From NCBI GenBank assembly GCA_015709675.1, contig CP054182.1, positions 909,448-973,447 of the forward strand: DNA of 64,000 nt. Reading direction: 5' to 3'. Of this stretch, positions 40,316-48,867 are shown piece by piece. The DNA comes from Ignavibacteriales bacterium (lineage in GTDB: Bacteria > Bacteroidota > Ignavibacteria > Ignavibacteriales > Ignavibacteriaceae). Position 1 is the first letter of the stretch. Every line of letters starts with the position of its first letter. Under the pieces are notes generated by a model that did not search any database, had not been told where the DNA came from, and was given only the letters and a program-made list of their open reading frames with translations. Position numbers and translations under genes: made by a program.

Positions 40316-40765
40316 TTGAGGACAGGCTAAGTGTGTATCCCGTTTTTAAGGGTCTGGTGTATTGAGTGGTGGGCTTTATTCATGTGTCACCCGATCAGTA
40401 GGTTCATGAATGATTGCAAGTGTTCACAGGTGATCGGCGGTGAGGGTTTAAAAATTCCTTGACATCATTTTCTGAATTTTCAGGTATTTACCGTAAAGAT
40501 ATCGCCCATCCTGGGCTTAGGGGAATGGCTGTAGTAAGGTGTTATTAATATATCACCCCTTCGGGGTTTTGATTGAAGCGCATTTATTATTTTGTCATGT
40601 CACGAGTTTTTATGATCCCATTTTAGCCCGCGGATTTTACGGATGCTTCGCAATGCAGATTGGAGCGAATTACTATGCCGTCCCTTCGGGACTCTTGTCC
40701 CCTATGATGCTGCGAGATAAATCCTTTTGATTAGTATATATCAATTATGATTCTTCAATCTGAAC
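40316..40765. other. Intergenic region with several repeat modules
   Basis: No gene. It has GCCCA-TCC-TGGGC (40504-40516), GTTATTAATAT followed by CACCCC-TT-CGGGG (40541-40567), a CGCGGATTTTACGGATGC unit (40628-40650), and a CCGTCCCTTCGGGACTC hairpin (40679-40695). These are members of the window's dispersed hairpin families. Confidence 0.7.
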
Positions 40766-40830
40766 ATTGTAAATTGTTCATTGTACATTAAAACCATTAC
40801 TAATTACTCATTACTAACTACTAATTATTT
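40766..40830 (-). repeat. Heptanucleotide tandem repeats at gene end
   Basis: Two runs: ATTGTAA, ATTGTTC, ATTGTAC (40766-40786) and ATTACTA, ATTACTC, ATTACTA, ACTACTA, ATTATTT (40796-40830). The second overlaps the stop codon of the dipeptidase (40825-40827). Confidence 0.9.
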
Positions 40831-42048
40831 TATCATTGCTTTTGTGGATTGCTGCAGCTGTTTTGCGGTTTCTTCGGTCTGGCGGAGGACGCGGAGTATG
40901 TTGCCGCCGGCAAGTTTTTTCAGGTCGGTGTCACTCCAGCCCCGTTTGATGAGTTCGGCAAAGAGATACGGGTATTTAGAAACATCTTCCATACCTTCAG
41001 CCACATCCGCTTCGCCGAAGTAGTCGGCCCCGATGCCGACATAGTCAGCGCCGATGTTGTTCCGGACATAATCAATGTGATCGGCAACCTGTTTCAGGGT
41101 GGCAATGGGTTCGGGATACTCTTGTATATATTCGTTTCTTACCTTGTTCCGTTCATCCCTGCCTTTTATTCCCTTCAGGCGGGCGGAGAGTCCGTCTTCC
41201 CAGATGCGCTTTTCTTCGGAAGTAAAGTTGGGGATAACGGTAATCATCACAATACCGCCGTTTTTTGGGAGCCGAATCAGGATGGAGTCGGGCACATTGC
41301 GGACATGATTTGATATAGCACGGACTGATGAATGGGAAAAGATAACAGGGGATTTGCTGATATTCAGCACATCGCTCATGGTTTCATCGGAGACATGGGA
41401 GAGATCCGGAATCATGCCGGTACGGTTCATTTCAAGGATGAGTTTTTCTCCGAGAGGGGAAAGTCCGCCATGCCGCGCGGTATCAGTGCAGGCATCTGCC
41501 CAGTCGGTGCTGGCTGAGTGGGTGAGCGTCATATATCTTACCCCGAGGCGGTAGAAGACCCGGACAGCAGCGGGGGAGTTTTCAATGGCTTTGCCCCCTT
41601 CTATGCCGAGCATGGACGCGATTTTTCCTGAGGCAAAAATCCTTTCAATATCATCAGCCGATGAGGCGAGTTCAAAGACATCCGGGTAGAGTTCAATCAT
41701 CCTGAGGGCAATATCAATCTGCTCCATCTGCGCTTTTGCAAATCCGGTGGTAAGGTTCGCGGGGATGTAGACTGACCAGAACTGCGCGCCGACTCCCCCT
41801 TCTCTCAGCCGTCCGATATCGGTATCTCCTTTTGTCCGCTTTCTCAGATCGTATGCTTCCACGTCCATGGGAGCTTCGTCATCAGCCCGGATGACCCAGG
41901 GGAGGTCGTTGTGTCCGTCAATCAGCGGAAATGCTTTGAGAAGTGCACGGGCTTTGGCTAATGCATCGGCATCTGAAATTTCCTGCGCCTGAGTAACAGG
42001 TACGCTCAGGAAGGATATGAATGTCATGCAGATGAGGAGATTCTTCAT
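40825..42048 (-). CDS. Membrane dipeptidase (M19 renal dipeptidase family)
   Basis: About 407 residues from ATG 42048 (MKNLLICMTFISFLSVPVTQAQ, a signal peptide); an upstream ATG at 42090 would bury it. Zinc-site motifs: LIDGHNDLPW (H-x-D), GIEGGKAIENS (bridging Glu), MTLTHSASTDWADA, PDLSHVSDETMSDVL and IFSHSSVRAI. The order matches M19 dipeptidases (dehydropeptidase-I type), which hydrolyse dipeptides, including D-configured ones. Expected location periplasm. Its start is divergent from the TetR gene. Confidence 0.93.
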   Translation of the reverse strand: MKNLLICMTFISFLSVPVTQAQEISDADALAKARALLKAFPLIDGHNDLPWVIRADDEAPMDVEAYDLRKRTKGDTDIGRLREGGVGAQFWSVYIPANLTTGFAKAQMEQIDIALRMIELYPDVFELASSADDIERIFASGKIASMLGIEGGKAIENSPAAVRVFYRLGVRYMTLTHSASTDWADACTDTARHGGLSPLGEKLILEMNRTGMIPDLSHVSDETMSDVLNISKSPVIFSHSSVRAISNHVRNVPDSILIRLPKNGGIVMITVIPNFTSEEKRIWEDGLSARLKGIKGRDERNKVRNEYIQEYPEPIATLKQVADHIDYVRNNIGADYVGIGADYFGEADVAEGMEDVSKYPYLFAELIKRGWSDTDLKKLAGGNILRVLRQTEETAKQLQQSTKAMIK

Positions 42049-42176
42049 TTGAATATTTGTCCTATAGAAACAATAATGCATAAACCACAATTTACATTAA
42101 TACGCTGAATTGTGAATAATTGATTCTATCCGGAACCAGTAAGATTGGGTAGCCTTATAGGGTCAGATTTTCTCCC

Positions 42177-42215
42177 GCAGATTACGCAGATTACGCAGAT
42201 TAGCGCGGAAATATG
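42177..42215. repeat. ACGCAGATT tandem repeat
   Basis: CCCGCAGATT ACGCAGATT ACGCAGATT AGCGCGGA: 9- to 10-bp units of the dispersed GCAGATT/GCGGATT family in the dipeptidase-TetR gap. Confidence 0.8.
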
Positions 42216-42262
42216 AACGAATATCATTTGGAATCTTCGTTTTTTACCCATATTTTACCAGA

Positions 42263-42844
42263 GTGATTAGTCAGTCTAATACTAAACTTGATTCAATATT
42301 CCGCTCGGCACTGGAGCTTTTTGCCGAAAACGGAATTGATGCCACCCCGACCGCGTTAATAGCAGCGAGAGCGGGGGTGGCTAACGGCACTCTTTTTCAC
42401 TACTTCAAAACAAAAGAGGAGCTGATTCAGGCCATTTATTCCGAAACCCGGAAGGAGATGCTTGGCGCAGCGCTGGCCGGACTGGATGAAACTCAGCCGC
42501 TTTTTGTAACTCTGCATGGGATGAGGGATGCCCTTTTTTCCTGGTCTCTGGCAAATCAGAATGCTGTCAGATTCCTTATTCAGTATGAGGCATCCCCCGT
42601 CTTTTTAAGGAATCCTGTTCCTGACCAGCTTGCGGGGGTTCTTGATGCTTTGATACGTCTTGGGATAAGTAAAGGAGAACTGGGGCAGATTCCTGAAGAG
42701 GTCCACAGGAAATTTATTATGAATTATCTTACCGCGATGATGCGGGATGCAGTCACACCAACAGAGCAAAACCGGGGAGAAGAACTCATGGAGATTTCAT
42801 TCATTCTGCTGCAAAGAGCTCTGCGCCAGGAAAAGAAAAAATAG
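42263..42844 (+). CDS. TetR family transcriptional regulator
   Basis: 193 residues from GTG 42263 (no ATG available upstream). N-terminal HTH: IFRSALELFAENGIDATPTALIAARAGVANGTLFHYFKTKEELIQAIY, the standard TetR DNA-binding domain. The C-terminal ligand domain (about 60-185) carries no recognisable specificity signature. It heads a likely operon with the epimerase (52-bp gap) and the metallohydrolase, and may repress these genes or the divergent dipeptidase. This is inferred from position. Confidence 0.93.
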   Translation: MISQSNTKLDSIFRSALELFAENGIDATPTALIAARAGVANGTLFHYFKTKEELIQAIYSETRKEMLGAALAGLDETQPLFVTLHGMRDALFSWSLANQNAVRFLIQYEASPVFLRNPVPDQLAGVLDALIRLGISKGELGQIPEEVHRKFIMNYLTAMMRDAVTPTEQNRGEELMEISFILLQRALRQEKKK

Positions 42845-42896
42845 ACCTCCTTTCATTATATTGAATTTTTAGCTTCAAGTCTTTGTTTCACATTTT

Positions 42897-43568
42897 ATGA
42901 AATTACATGTATTGCTGACCGGAGCAACCGGTATGATCGGGCGGGGTGTCCTGCTTGAATGTCTGAGAAGTGATGAGGTTGAATCCGTTCTTTCCATCGG
43001 AAGAAAACCCTCAGGTGAAAGCCATCCGAAACTGAAAGAACTGATGATTTCTGACTTTAAAGAGCTAAGCGGGAAGGAGGAGATGCTGAGAGGATACAAT
43101 GCCTGTTTCTTCTGTCTTGGCGCCTCATCCTTTGGCATCAGTGAGGAGGAGTATTCCCGCGTGACCTATACCATGACGAAAGATTTTGCGGATGCTCTTG
43201 CGGCGGTGAACCGGGAGATAACCTTTATATATATTTCGGCCACAGGGGCAGACAGTTCGGAGAAGGGCAGAATCTTCTGGGCAAGAGAAAAAGGAAAGAC
43301 GGAAAATATGCTTTTCGCCAAAGGTTTTACGGGGGCGTATATGTTCCGGCCGGGTTTTATTGAACCGCTTGACGGAATTGTTTCGCGCACTCCGCTGTAC
43401 CGGTGGCTGTATATACTGATTGCTCCCTTCACGCCGCTGCTCAGGAAACTGATGCCGGATAAAATAACCGACACGCGGAGAATAGGGCGGGCAATGATCG
43501 GGATTGCCCGGAAGGGCTTCGGCAAAACACTGCTTGAAAACAATGATATTAACGAGGCAGCTCTCTAA
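42897..43568 (+). CDS. NAD(P)-binding SDR-like epimerase/oxidoreductase
   Basis: 223 residues. The N-terminal VLLTGATGMIGRGVLLECL is an NAD(P)-binding Rossmann motif (T-G-A-T-G-x-I-G). FIYISATGADSSEKGRIFWAREKGKTENML carries the conserved S-A-T-G and the distal Y/K-equivalent region; a Tyr-x-x-x-Lys pair is not evident, so this is the atypical (YbjT/NmrA-like) SDR branch. It forms an operon with the TetR gene and a metallohydrolase that begins five bases after its stop codon. Confidence 0.88.
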   Translation: MKLHVLLTGATGMIGRGVLLECLRSDEVESVLSIGRKPSGESHPKLKELMISDFKELSGKEEMLRGYNACFFCLGASSFGISEEEYSRVTYTMTKDFADALAAVNREITFIYISATGADSSEKGRIFWAREKGKTENMLFAKGFTGAYMFRPGFIEPLDGIVSRTPLYRWLYILIAPFTPLLRKLMPDKITDTRRIGRAMIGIARKGFGKTLLENNDINEAAL

Positions 43569-43572
43569 GCTG

Positions 43573-44715
43573 ATGAATAGAAACAGAAAACGACTGAAAA
43601 TGATTGGAATAATTATGGGTATTGTCATTCTGCTCCTGCTGATATCAGGATCGGTATTCTTTTATACCACGCCTGATTTCGGAGGAAAAGTAACCGCTGA
43701 GCAGAAAAACAAATTTGAAAAGCTGAGCAACTACAAGGACGGAATATTTATTAATCAGATAGAGACGGTCGGAGATTTTTCCTTTTCGAATGTCGTTGAT
43801 ATCATGAAAGATGTGCTGAAGGGAAGTCCAGACCGTCAGCCGCAATCTCCGCAGCCGGTTCTGAAACTGGATTCTGCTGAAATTGCGGACTATAACGGAG
43901 GTGAAACACGGGTCACCTGGTTCGGGCATTCAGCGTTTCTTATTGAGATAGACGGAAAAAGACTTCTGATTGATCCGATGCTTTCAGACCGTTCATCGCC
44001 GGTCTCTTTTATGGGTCCGGAAAGATATACAAAGGATCTGCCAATTACCGCCGAAAAACTGCCGCAGATAGACGCAGTTGTTCTGTCGCACGATCATTAT
44101 GATCATCTTGATTATAAGACGATTATGAAGATTAAAAATAAGGTAAATCATTTTTATGTACCGCTCGGGGTATCCGTTCATCTTCTTGCCTGGGGTGTTC
44201 CGTCTGAAAAGATCAGCGAATACAACTGGTGGGATGAAACCGAGCATGAAGGGGTCAAGCTGATTTTTGCTCCGGCAAGACATTTCTCCGGCCGGGGTAT
44301 GACTGACCGGACAACAACGCTGTGGGGCGCCTGGATTATTCAGGGAAAAACTAAGAAGATATACTTCAGCGGGGACAGTGGTTACGGTCCGCATTTTAAG
44401 GAAACGGGAGAGAAGTTTGGGCCCTTTGATATTGCAATGCTTGAGTGCGGACAATACAATGAACGGTGGAAAGCATTTCACATGATGCCGGAGGAAACCG
44501 CACAGGCGGCCGCAGATTTGGGTGCCAAAGTATTTATTCCCATTCACTGGGGCAGTTTTACTCTTGCTCTCCATAGCTGGAAAGATCCGATTGAAAGGGT
44601 TACGGCGAAGGCGGAGGAGTTAAAAATTCCGGTAGCAACTCCGATGATCGGGGAAAGAATAGTCCTTGAAAAAGATGAGTATCCGGTGGCAAGATGGTGG
44701 GAGAAGGTTAATTGA
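43573..44715 (+). CDS. MBL-fold metallo-hydrolase (UlaG/NAPE-PLD-like), membrane-anchored
   Basis: About 380 residues from ATG 43573 (MNRNRKRLKMIGIIMGIVILLLL), with one N-terminal hydrophobic helix. MBL signature VLSHDHYDHLDYKTI (H-x-H-x-D-H), then FAPARHFSGRGM, IYFSGDSGYGPHFK (Asp bridging) and FIPIHWGSFTLALH. The order matches the NAPE-PLD/UlaG-like branch with a large insertion for lipid or phosphodiester substrates. It acts on the outer face of the inner membrane or periplasm if the helix is an anchor. Last gene of the TetR operon; its TGA is overlapped by heptamers. Confidence 0.9.
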   Translation: MNRNRKRLKMIGIIMGIVILLLLISGSVFFYTTPDFGGKVTAEQKNKFEKLSNYKDGIFINQIETVGDFSFSNVVDIMKDVLKGSPDRQPQSPQPVLKLDSAEIADYNGGETRVTWFGHSAFLIEIDGKRLLIDPMLSDRSSPVSFMGPERYTKDLPITAEKLPQIDAVVLSHDHYDHLDYKTIMKIKNKVNHFYVPLGVSVHLLAWGVPSEKISEYNWWDETEHEGVKLIFAPARHFSGRGMTDRTTTLWGAWIIQGKTKKIYFSGDSGYGPHFKETGEKFGPFDIAMLECGQYNERWKAFHMMPEETAQAAADLGAKVFIPIHWGSFTLALHSWKDPIERVTAKAEELKIPVATPMIGERIVLEKDEYPVARWWEKVN

Positions 44716-44741
44716 TAATGGATAATGGAAAATGGATAATT
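44714..44741 (+). repeat. Heptanucleotide tandem repeat (4 units)
   Basis: GATAATG, GATAATG, GAAAATG, GATAATT, the first overlapping the TGA stop (44713-44715) of the metallohydrolase gene. Confidence 0.9.
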
Positions 44742-45240
44742 GCTTTTCTGCCAGGAAGTTATTTCACGTTAAGAAACTAAGCACCAAAGAAATTAAACGC
44801 AAAGGAAGCGAAGTTTACCGCAAGCATCGCAGCGTATTTGCCGCCCTTGTGGGTTTTGGATGTTTTGCGTATACCATGTGTTATTAATATCCCGCTCCTC
44901 CGGAGCTTTATTGAATATCCTGTCAATCATGTCTATGCTTTAATCGTGTTCCAATACCCGATGGGTCGCGGATTAAGCGGATGCTGCGCAGCGCGGATTA
45001 TTACGGATTTTTGTTCCGCTCAAGTGAGGTATTTGGTGTATTACCCATTCCATGTATTATTAATATCCAGCTCCTCCTGAGCTTTATTGAATAATCCTGT
45101 CAATCCTGTTTATCCTTAAATCGTGTTCAAACGCAGAGTTTTAGGTGTCTGGTAATTGTCCTTTATTATTTGAAATCATTAAACTGAATGACGGGATTGT
45201 TATTTTTGTAAATTGATTTACAGAAATTTGACTATGCAGC
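44742..45240. other. Intergenic region with duplicated repeat modules
   Basis: No gene. Two copies of a module: TTATTAATATCC followed by CTCCTC-CGGAG or CTCCTC-CTGAG and CTTTATTGAATA (44881-44915 and 45056-45092), each followed by ATCCTGTCAATC-type repeats. A GCGGATT/ACGGATT block is at 44965-45010. TATTTTTG at 45201-45208, 32 bases before the glutaminase ATG, is a possible -7 promoter element. Confidence 0.7.
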
Positions 45241-46164
45241 ATGAGTAAGATAGATTTTCAAACAATACTACACGAAATAGAAACCGAAACAGCATACCTA
45301 AAACAGAGCGGGGAAGTTGCTTCATATATTCCCGAACTGGCAAAAGTTAATCCCGATCACTATGGAATGCATCTGCGGACGGTAACCGGGAGAGAGTTTT
45401 ATACAGGGGACTGGAATATTCCCTTTTCAGCACAAAGTATATCCAAAGTTTTTTCTCTTGCAATGGCAGTTTCGCTGACCGGTGAAAAGATATGGGAGCG
45501 GATAAGCGTAGAACCCTCGGGAAATCCGTTTAACTCGATTGTGCAGCTTGAATATGAAAAGGGAATTCCGCGAAACCCCTTCATTAACGCCGGAGCGCTG
45601 GTGCTCGCGGATATCCTGATTACGCTCATCAAAAATCCCAAAGAGGAGTTCATTGAGTTTGTGAGGCTGATATCCGGTAATCCGGCGGCTGACTATGATG
45701 AACAGGTTGTCCGTTCAGAAAAGGAAACCGGATATCTGAACGCCGCGCTGATCAATGTGCTGAAATATTTCGGAAATATACACAACGAGCTGAATGATGT
45801 TCTGGATTTGTACTACCATCAGTGCTCCGTGCGGATGAGCTGTGCCGATCTGAGCCATGCTTTCCTACCCTTTGCCAACCACAGGAAGCCCTTTTCCTTT
45901 AACGGGTATGAACTTACGATGTCCCAGGTAAAACGCATAAACGCTCTGATGCAGACCTGCGGATTTTATGATGAGGCAGGCGAATTTTCCTATCTGGTGG
46001 GGCTGCCGGGAAAAAGCGGGGTAGGCGGGGGCATCGTGGCCTTTCATCCGGATATATATACCGTGGCGGTATGGAGTCCCCGGCTGAATAAAAAAGGGAA
46101 TTCTGTTATGGGAATGAAAGCACTTGAACTGCTTACCACAAAAGCAGGAATTTCAATTTTTTAG
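45241..46164 (+). CDS. glsA: Glutaminase (GlsA type)
   Basis: 307 residues, the usual length. FSAQSISKVFSLAMA contains the catalytic S-x-x-K, followed by NPFINAGALVLADIL, LMQTCGFYDEAGEFSYLVGLPGKSGVGGGI (Tyr and the oxyanion G-V-G-G-G-I) and VWSPRLNKKGNSVMGMKALELL. It hydrolyses glutamine to glutamate and ammonia in the cytosol. A TATTTTTG element at 45201 may be its promoter. Its stop overlaps that of the convergent pdxB by four bases. Confidence 0.95.
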   Translation: MSKIDFQTILHEIETETAYLKQSGEVASYIPELAKVNPDHYGMHLRTVTGREFYTGDWNIPFSAQSISKVFSLAMAVSLTGEKIWERISVEPSGNPFNSIVQLEYEKGIPRNPFINAGALVLADILITLIKNPKEEFIEFVRLISGNPAADYDEQVVRSEKETGYLNAALINVLKYFGNIHNELNDVLDLYYHQCSVRMSCADLSHAFLPFANHRKPFSFNGYELTMSQVKRINALMQTCGFYDEAGEFSYLVGLPGKSGVGGGIVAFHPDIYTVAVWSPRLNKKGNSVMGMKALELLTTKAGISIF

Positions 46165-47291
46165 GATTGGGGAGCGCCGAATCCAAGATAGCGAAGGAAC
46201 GGATCGGGGGAAGTATAGTCGCGGAACTCAAACCTCAGCCGGTAGTTTTTGCGGAGAAGGTCAAATGCATTGCCGCGTTTCTCCATATCAAGAGGGATCA
46301 GTTTCTTCATCAGTGAGGTATCCTCATCAAGATGATCAAGCAGGCGTGTGACAGAGTATAAATATGCCGGGGTAATTTCATCGGAAGAGGGGGGAAGTTT
46401 TATCTTCGGTGCTTCAGGATATACAACTTTCCAGGAGGGTTGCAGCCCAAAGAACTCACACGCATTTGTATATACCATCGCGGTTCCGTTAACCTTGCCC
46501 CGTGCTGAATAGCCGGCGGTATGGGGGGAAGCAAAGCGGCAGATCTGAAGCATATCAGGATCGGGGAATGGTTCGTTTTCCCAGACATCCAGAATAATAA
46601 CAGCTTTTTTCTCGTGATACAGCCGGTGGAGCGTGCGGCTGTCGGTTACCTCTCCACGTGAAGCATTAATGATAATAGTACCCGGCCGTATATATTGAAT
46701 CATCCCCTCATGAAGCAGATGCCAGGTTGGGAAATCCGATTCTTTCTCCAGCGGCGTGTGAAAAGTAATGATATCACAGGCAAGCGCTTCTTTTAGTGAA
46801 ACATATCCGGTTCCGCCGGACATAATAGCTTTTGGGGGATCATTTAGAAAAGGAAGCATTCCCGCAGCCTTTGCTAATCTTTCAACACGGCTGCCGATAT
46901 TTCCATGGCCAACAATGCCGATTGAGGTATCGGAAAAGTTTCTTTTCTGTTCCGCGAGTATCCGGCTGATGACAGAGAGGACATATTCAGCAACCGCATC
47001 AGCATTGCATCCTTTTGCATCAGTGAAACCAATCCCCTGTTCTTCAAGCCACTCTATATCCACATGATCAGTGCCGATGGTAGCCGTTCCGGCAAATTTG
47101 ACCGAGGTTCCATCAAGCAGCGCTTTATTAACCTGAGTAATGGAACGGGTGATAAGAATATCTTTATCCATGAGCATTTCACGGGAGATAGTTCTTCCGG
47201 GGGAAAGTGTAACCTCTCCGATGGTAGAAAACGCTTCCTGCGCATAAGCGATATTTTCATCGCAGACAATTTTTAACGGCTGCATACACAA
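46161..47291 (-). CDS. pdxB: Erythronate-4-phosphate dehydrogenase
   Basis: 376 residues, the usual PdxB length (longer than other D-2-hydroxyacid dehydrogenases because of the C-terminal dimerisation domain). KIVCDENIAYAQEAFSTIGEV is a PdxB-type start. NAD-binding SIGIVGHGNIGSRVERLAKAAGM, catalytic Arg in NASRGEVTDS, Glu in VWENEPFPD and His in SPHTAGYSARGK are present. It oxidises 4-phosphoerythronate in the DXP-dependent vitamin B6 pathway. No other pdx gene is nearby. Confidence 0.93.
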   Translation of the reverse strand: MCMQPLKIVCDENIAYAQEAFSTIGEVTLSPGRTISREMLMDKDILITRSITQVNKALLDGTSVKFAGTATIGTDHVDIEWLEEQGIGFTDAKGCNADAVAEYVLSVISRILAEQKRNFSDTSIGIVGHGNIGSRVERLAKAAGMLPFLNDPPKAIMSGGTGYVSLKEALACDIITFHTPLEKESDFPTWHLLHEGMIQYIRPGTIIINASRGEVTDSRTLHRLYHEKKAVIILDVWENEPFPDPDMLQICRFASPHTAGYSARGKVNGTAMVYTNACEFFGLQPSWKVVYPEAPKIKLPPSSDEITPAYLYSVTRLLDHLDEDTSLMKKLIPLDMEKRGNAFDLLRKNYRLRFEFRDYTSPDPFLRYLGFGAPQS

Positions 47292-47380
47292 AAATGATAA
47301 AAAGGGGAGAAATAATCACCATCATTCAGGATATTTTTCAGAGCGAAATACTTGAGGTTCGGAAGAAGCAGGAATCTTCT

Positions 47381-47388
47381 TATATTTG
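47381..47388 (+). promoter_or_regulatory. Candidate -7 element of the serine hydrolase gene
   Basis: TATATTTG, an exact TAnnTTTG match, 25 bases before ATG 47414. The -33 region (GTTCGG near 47357) is weak. Confidence 0.45.
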
Positions 47389-47413
47389 ATACTTATTCTA
47401 AACCGGACATCAG

Positions 47414-48640
47414 ATGAACAGAACACTTGCTCTTGTATTCATTTTTTTCGCACCCCTTTTTTCTCAGTCCCCGTGGAATGAATTTCTTCCGCTTGAAAAA
47501 GACAGCCTTCTTAAAGCGCTTCTTGAACAAAAAGATAAATACAAAATCCAGATCATGTACACTCAGATCAACCGTTATAATGTGAATGATGCTGATTTTA
47601 AAGTTTACACGTTCAATCTGAATAATGAGAAGTACTGGTATCCTGCCAGCACAGTAAAACTTCCGGCGGCGGTCTTTGCATTTGAAAAACTGAACAACCT
47701 GAACAAACCGGGAGTTACTAAATATTCTCCGCTTGAAATTGACAGTGCGTATAGCGGACAGACACGTGTGCTTTGGGACAGTACCGCGGAAAACAACCGC
47801 CCTTCGATAGCCCATTTTGCAAAGAAAGTATTTCTTGTAAGTGATAACGATGCCCATAACCGGTTGTTTGAGTTTATAGGACAGAGGGAGCTGCTTGAAC
47901 GGCTCCTGAGATTCGGCTACAGGAACTCTTATATATTTACGCGGCTTTCTGTGGGCGCCTCGTACGAACAGAACCGGCATACTAATCCGTTCCGGTTTTA
48001 TGAGGGAGATAAAATGATTTATGAACAGCCGGCGGCGTATAATCCCGATACGGTTATTATGCCTCTCAAAGATCTGCAGCAGGGTAAAGGATACTACAGC
48101 CGCGGGAAACTGATTGAACAGCCGATGGATTTCAGTGATAAAAATTATTACGGGCTTGATGACCAGCATTATCTGATGAGGCGGCTCTTTTTTCCGGAGA
48201 GTTTTGGGTCACGGTATCCGCTGAATCTGACAGAGGACGATTACCGGTTTCTTTATTCGGCCATGTCCATGCTGCCAAGGGAGAGTACCTATCCCAAATA
48301 TGCACCGTATGAGAAATACTGGGACGGATATGTGAAGTTTTTTATGTATGGCGATACAAAGGATTCAATTCCGGATCACATACGTATTTTTAATAAGGTA
48401 GGGCTAGCCTATGGGTATCTGACCGATAATGCATATATCATTGACACAAAAAACGGGGTTGAGTTTTTTCTTTCAGCCACAATTTATGTTAATGAAGACG
48501 GAATCTTTAATGATGATAAGTATGAGTATGACAGCATCGGATTTCCGTTTCTGGCACGGCTGGGGAGATATATTTATGAATATGAATTGAAGCGGGAGAG
48601 AGAGGTTATTCCGGATTTCAGCAGATACCTGACAAAGTAA
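47414..48640 (+). CDS. Secreted serine hydrolase, class A beta-lactamase-like fold
   Basis: 408 residues. Signal peptide (LVFIFFAPLFSQ). YWYPASTVKLPAAVFAFEKL carries the S-x-x-K motif at about residue 78, and VSDNDAHNRLFEF the SDN-like second motif (about 146). A K-T/S-G triad is not obvious; GLAYGY near the C-terminus may replace it. The fold group includes beta-lactamases and D,D-peptidases; this protein lacks full beta-lactamase motifs, so a penicillin-binding or esterase role is as likely. Divergent from pdxB, with a TATATTTG promoter element. Confidence 0.8.
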   Translation: MNRTLALVFIFFAPLFSQSPWNEFLPLEKDSLLKALLEQKDKYKIQIMYTQINRYNVNDADFKVYTFNLNNEKYWYPASTVKLPAAVFAFEKLNNLNKPGVTKYSPLEIDSAYSGQTRVLWDSTAENNRPSIAHFAKKVFLVSDNDAHNRLFEFIGQRELLERLLRFGYRNSYIFTRLSVGASYEQNRHTNPFRFYEGDKMIYEQPAAYNPDTVIMPLKDLQQGKGYYSRGKLIEQPMDFSDKNYYGLDDQHYLMRRLFFPESFGSRYPLNLTEDDYRFLYSAMSMLPRESTYPKYAPYEKYWDGYVKFFMYGDTKDSIPDHIRIFNKVGLAYGYLTDNAYIIDTKNGVEFFLSATIYVNEDGIFNDDKYEYDSIGFPFLARLGRYIYEYELKREREVIPDFSRYLTK

Positions 48641-48814
48641 AAAAATTGCAGAGACAGATGACAATCTGTCCGGGAATTATGAAGTATGAATCCGGAGGAT
48701 AGCACCACCGGTACAAATTTTTAACGCATAGTCAGCAAAGTTGGCGCGGAGTAACACAAAGCATGAATGGCGGCTTTTATATCCCGAAGCATAATTGAAG
48801 CAGGTTTAAAATAA
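48641..48814. other. Intergenic repeats
   Basis: GACAGAT-GACA-ATCTGTC hairpin (48653-48670), a short GAATTAT, GAAGTAT pair (48675-48688) and a degenerate ACGCA...GCAAAG...GCGGAGTAACACAAAG block (48723-48763). No gene. Confidence 0.75.
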
Positions 48815-48849
48815 AAACGGCATTATCCTTTTTGAGAATAATGCCGTTT
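48815..48849. terminator. Bidirectional terminator after abgT-like gene
   Basis: AAACGGCATTAT (48815-48826) pairs with ATAATGCCGTTT (48838-48849). On the minus strand it is followed by TTTAT, serving the AbgT gene that ends at 48868. Confidence 0.88.
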
Positions 48850-48867
48850 AACGGGATAATAGCTAAA

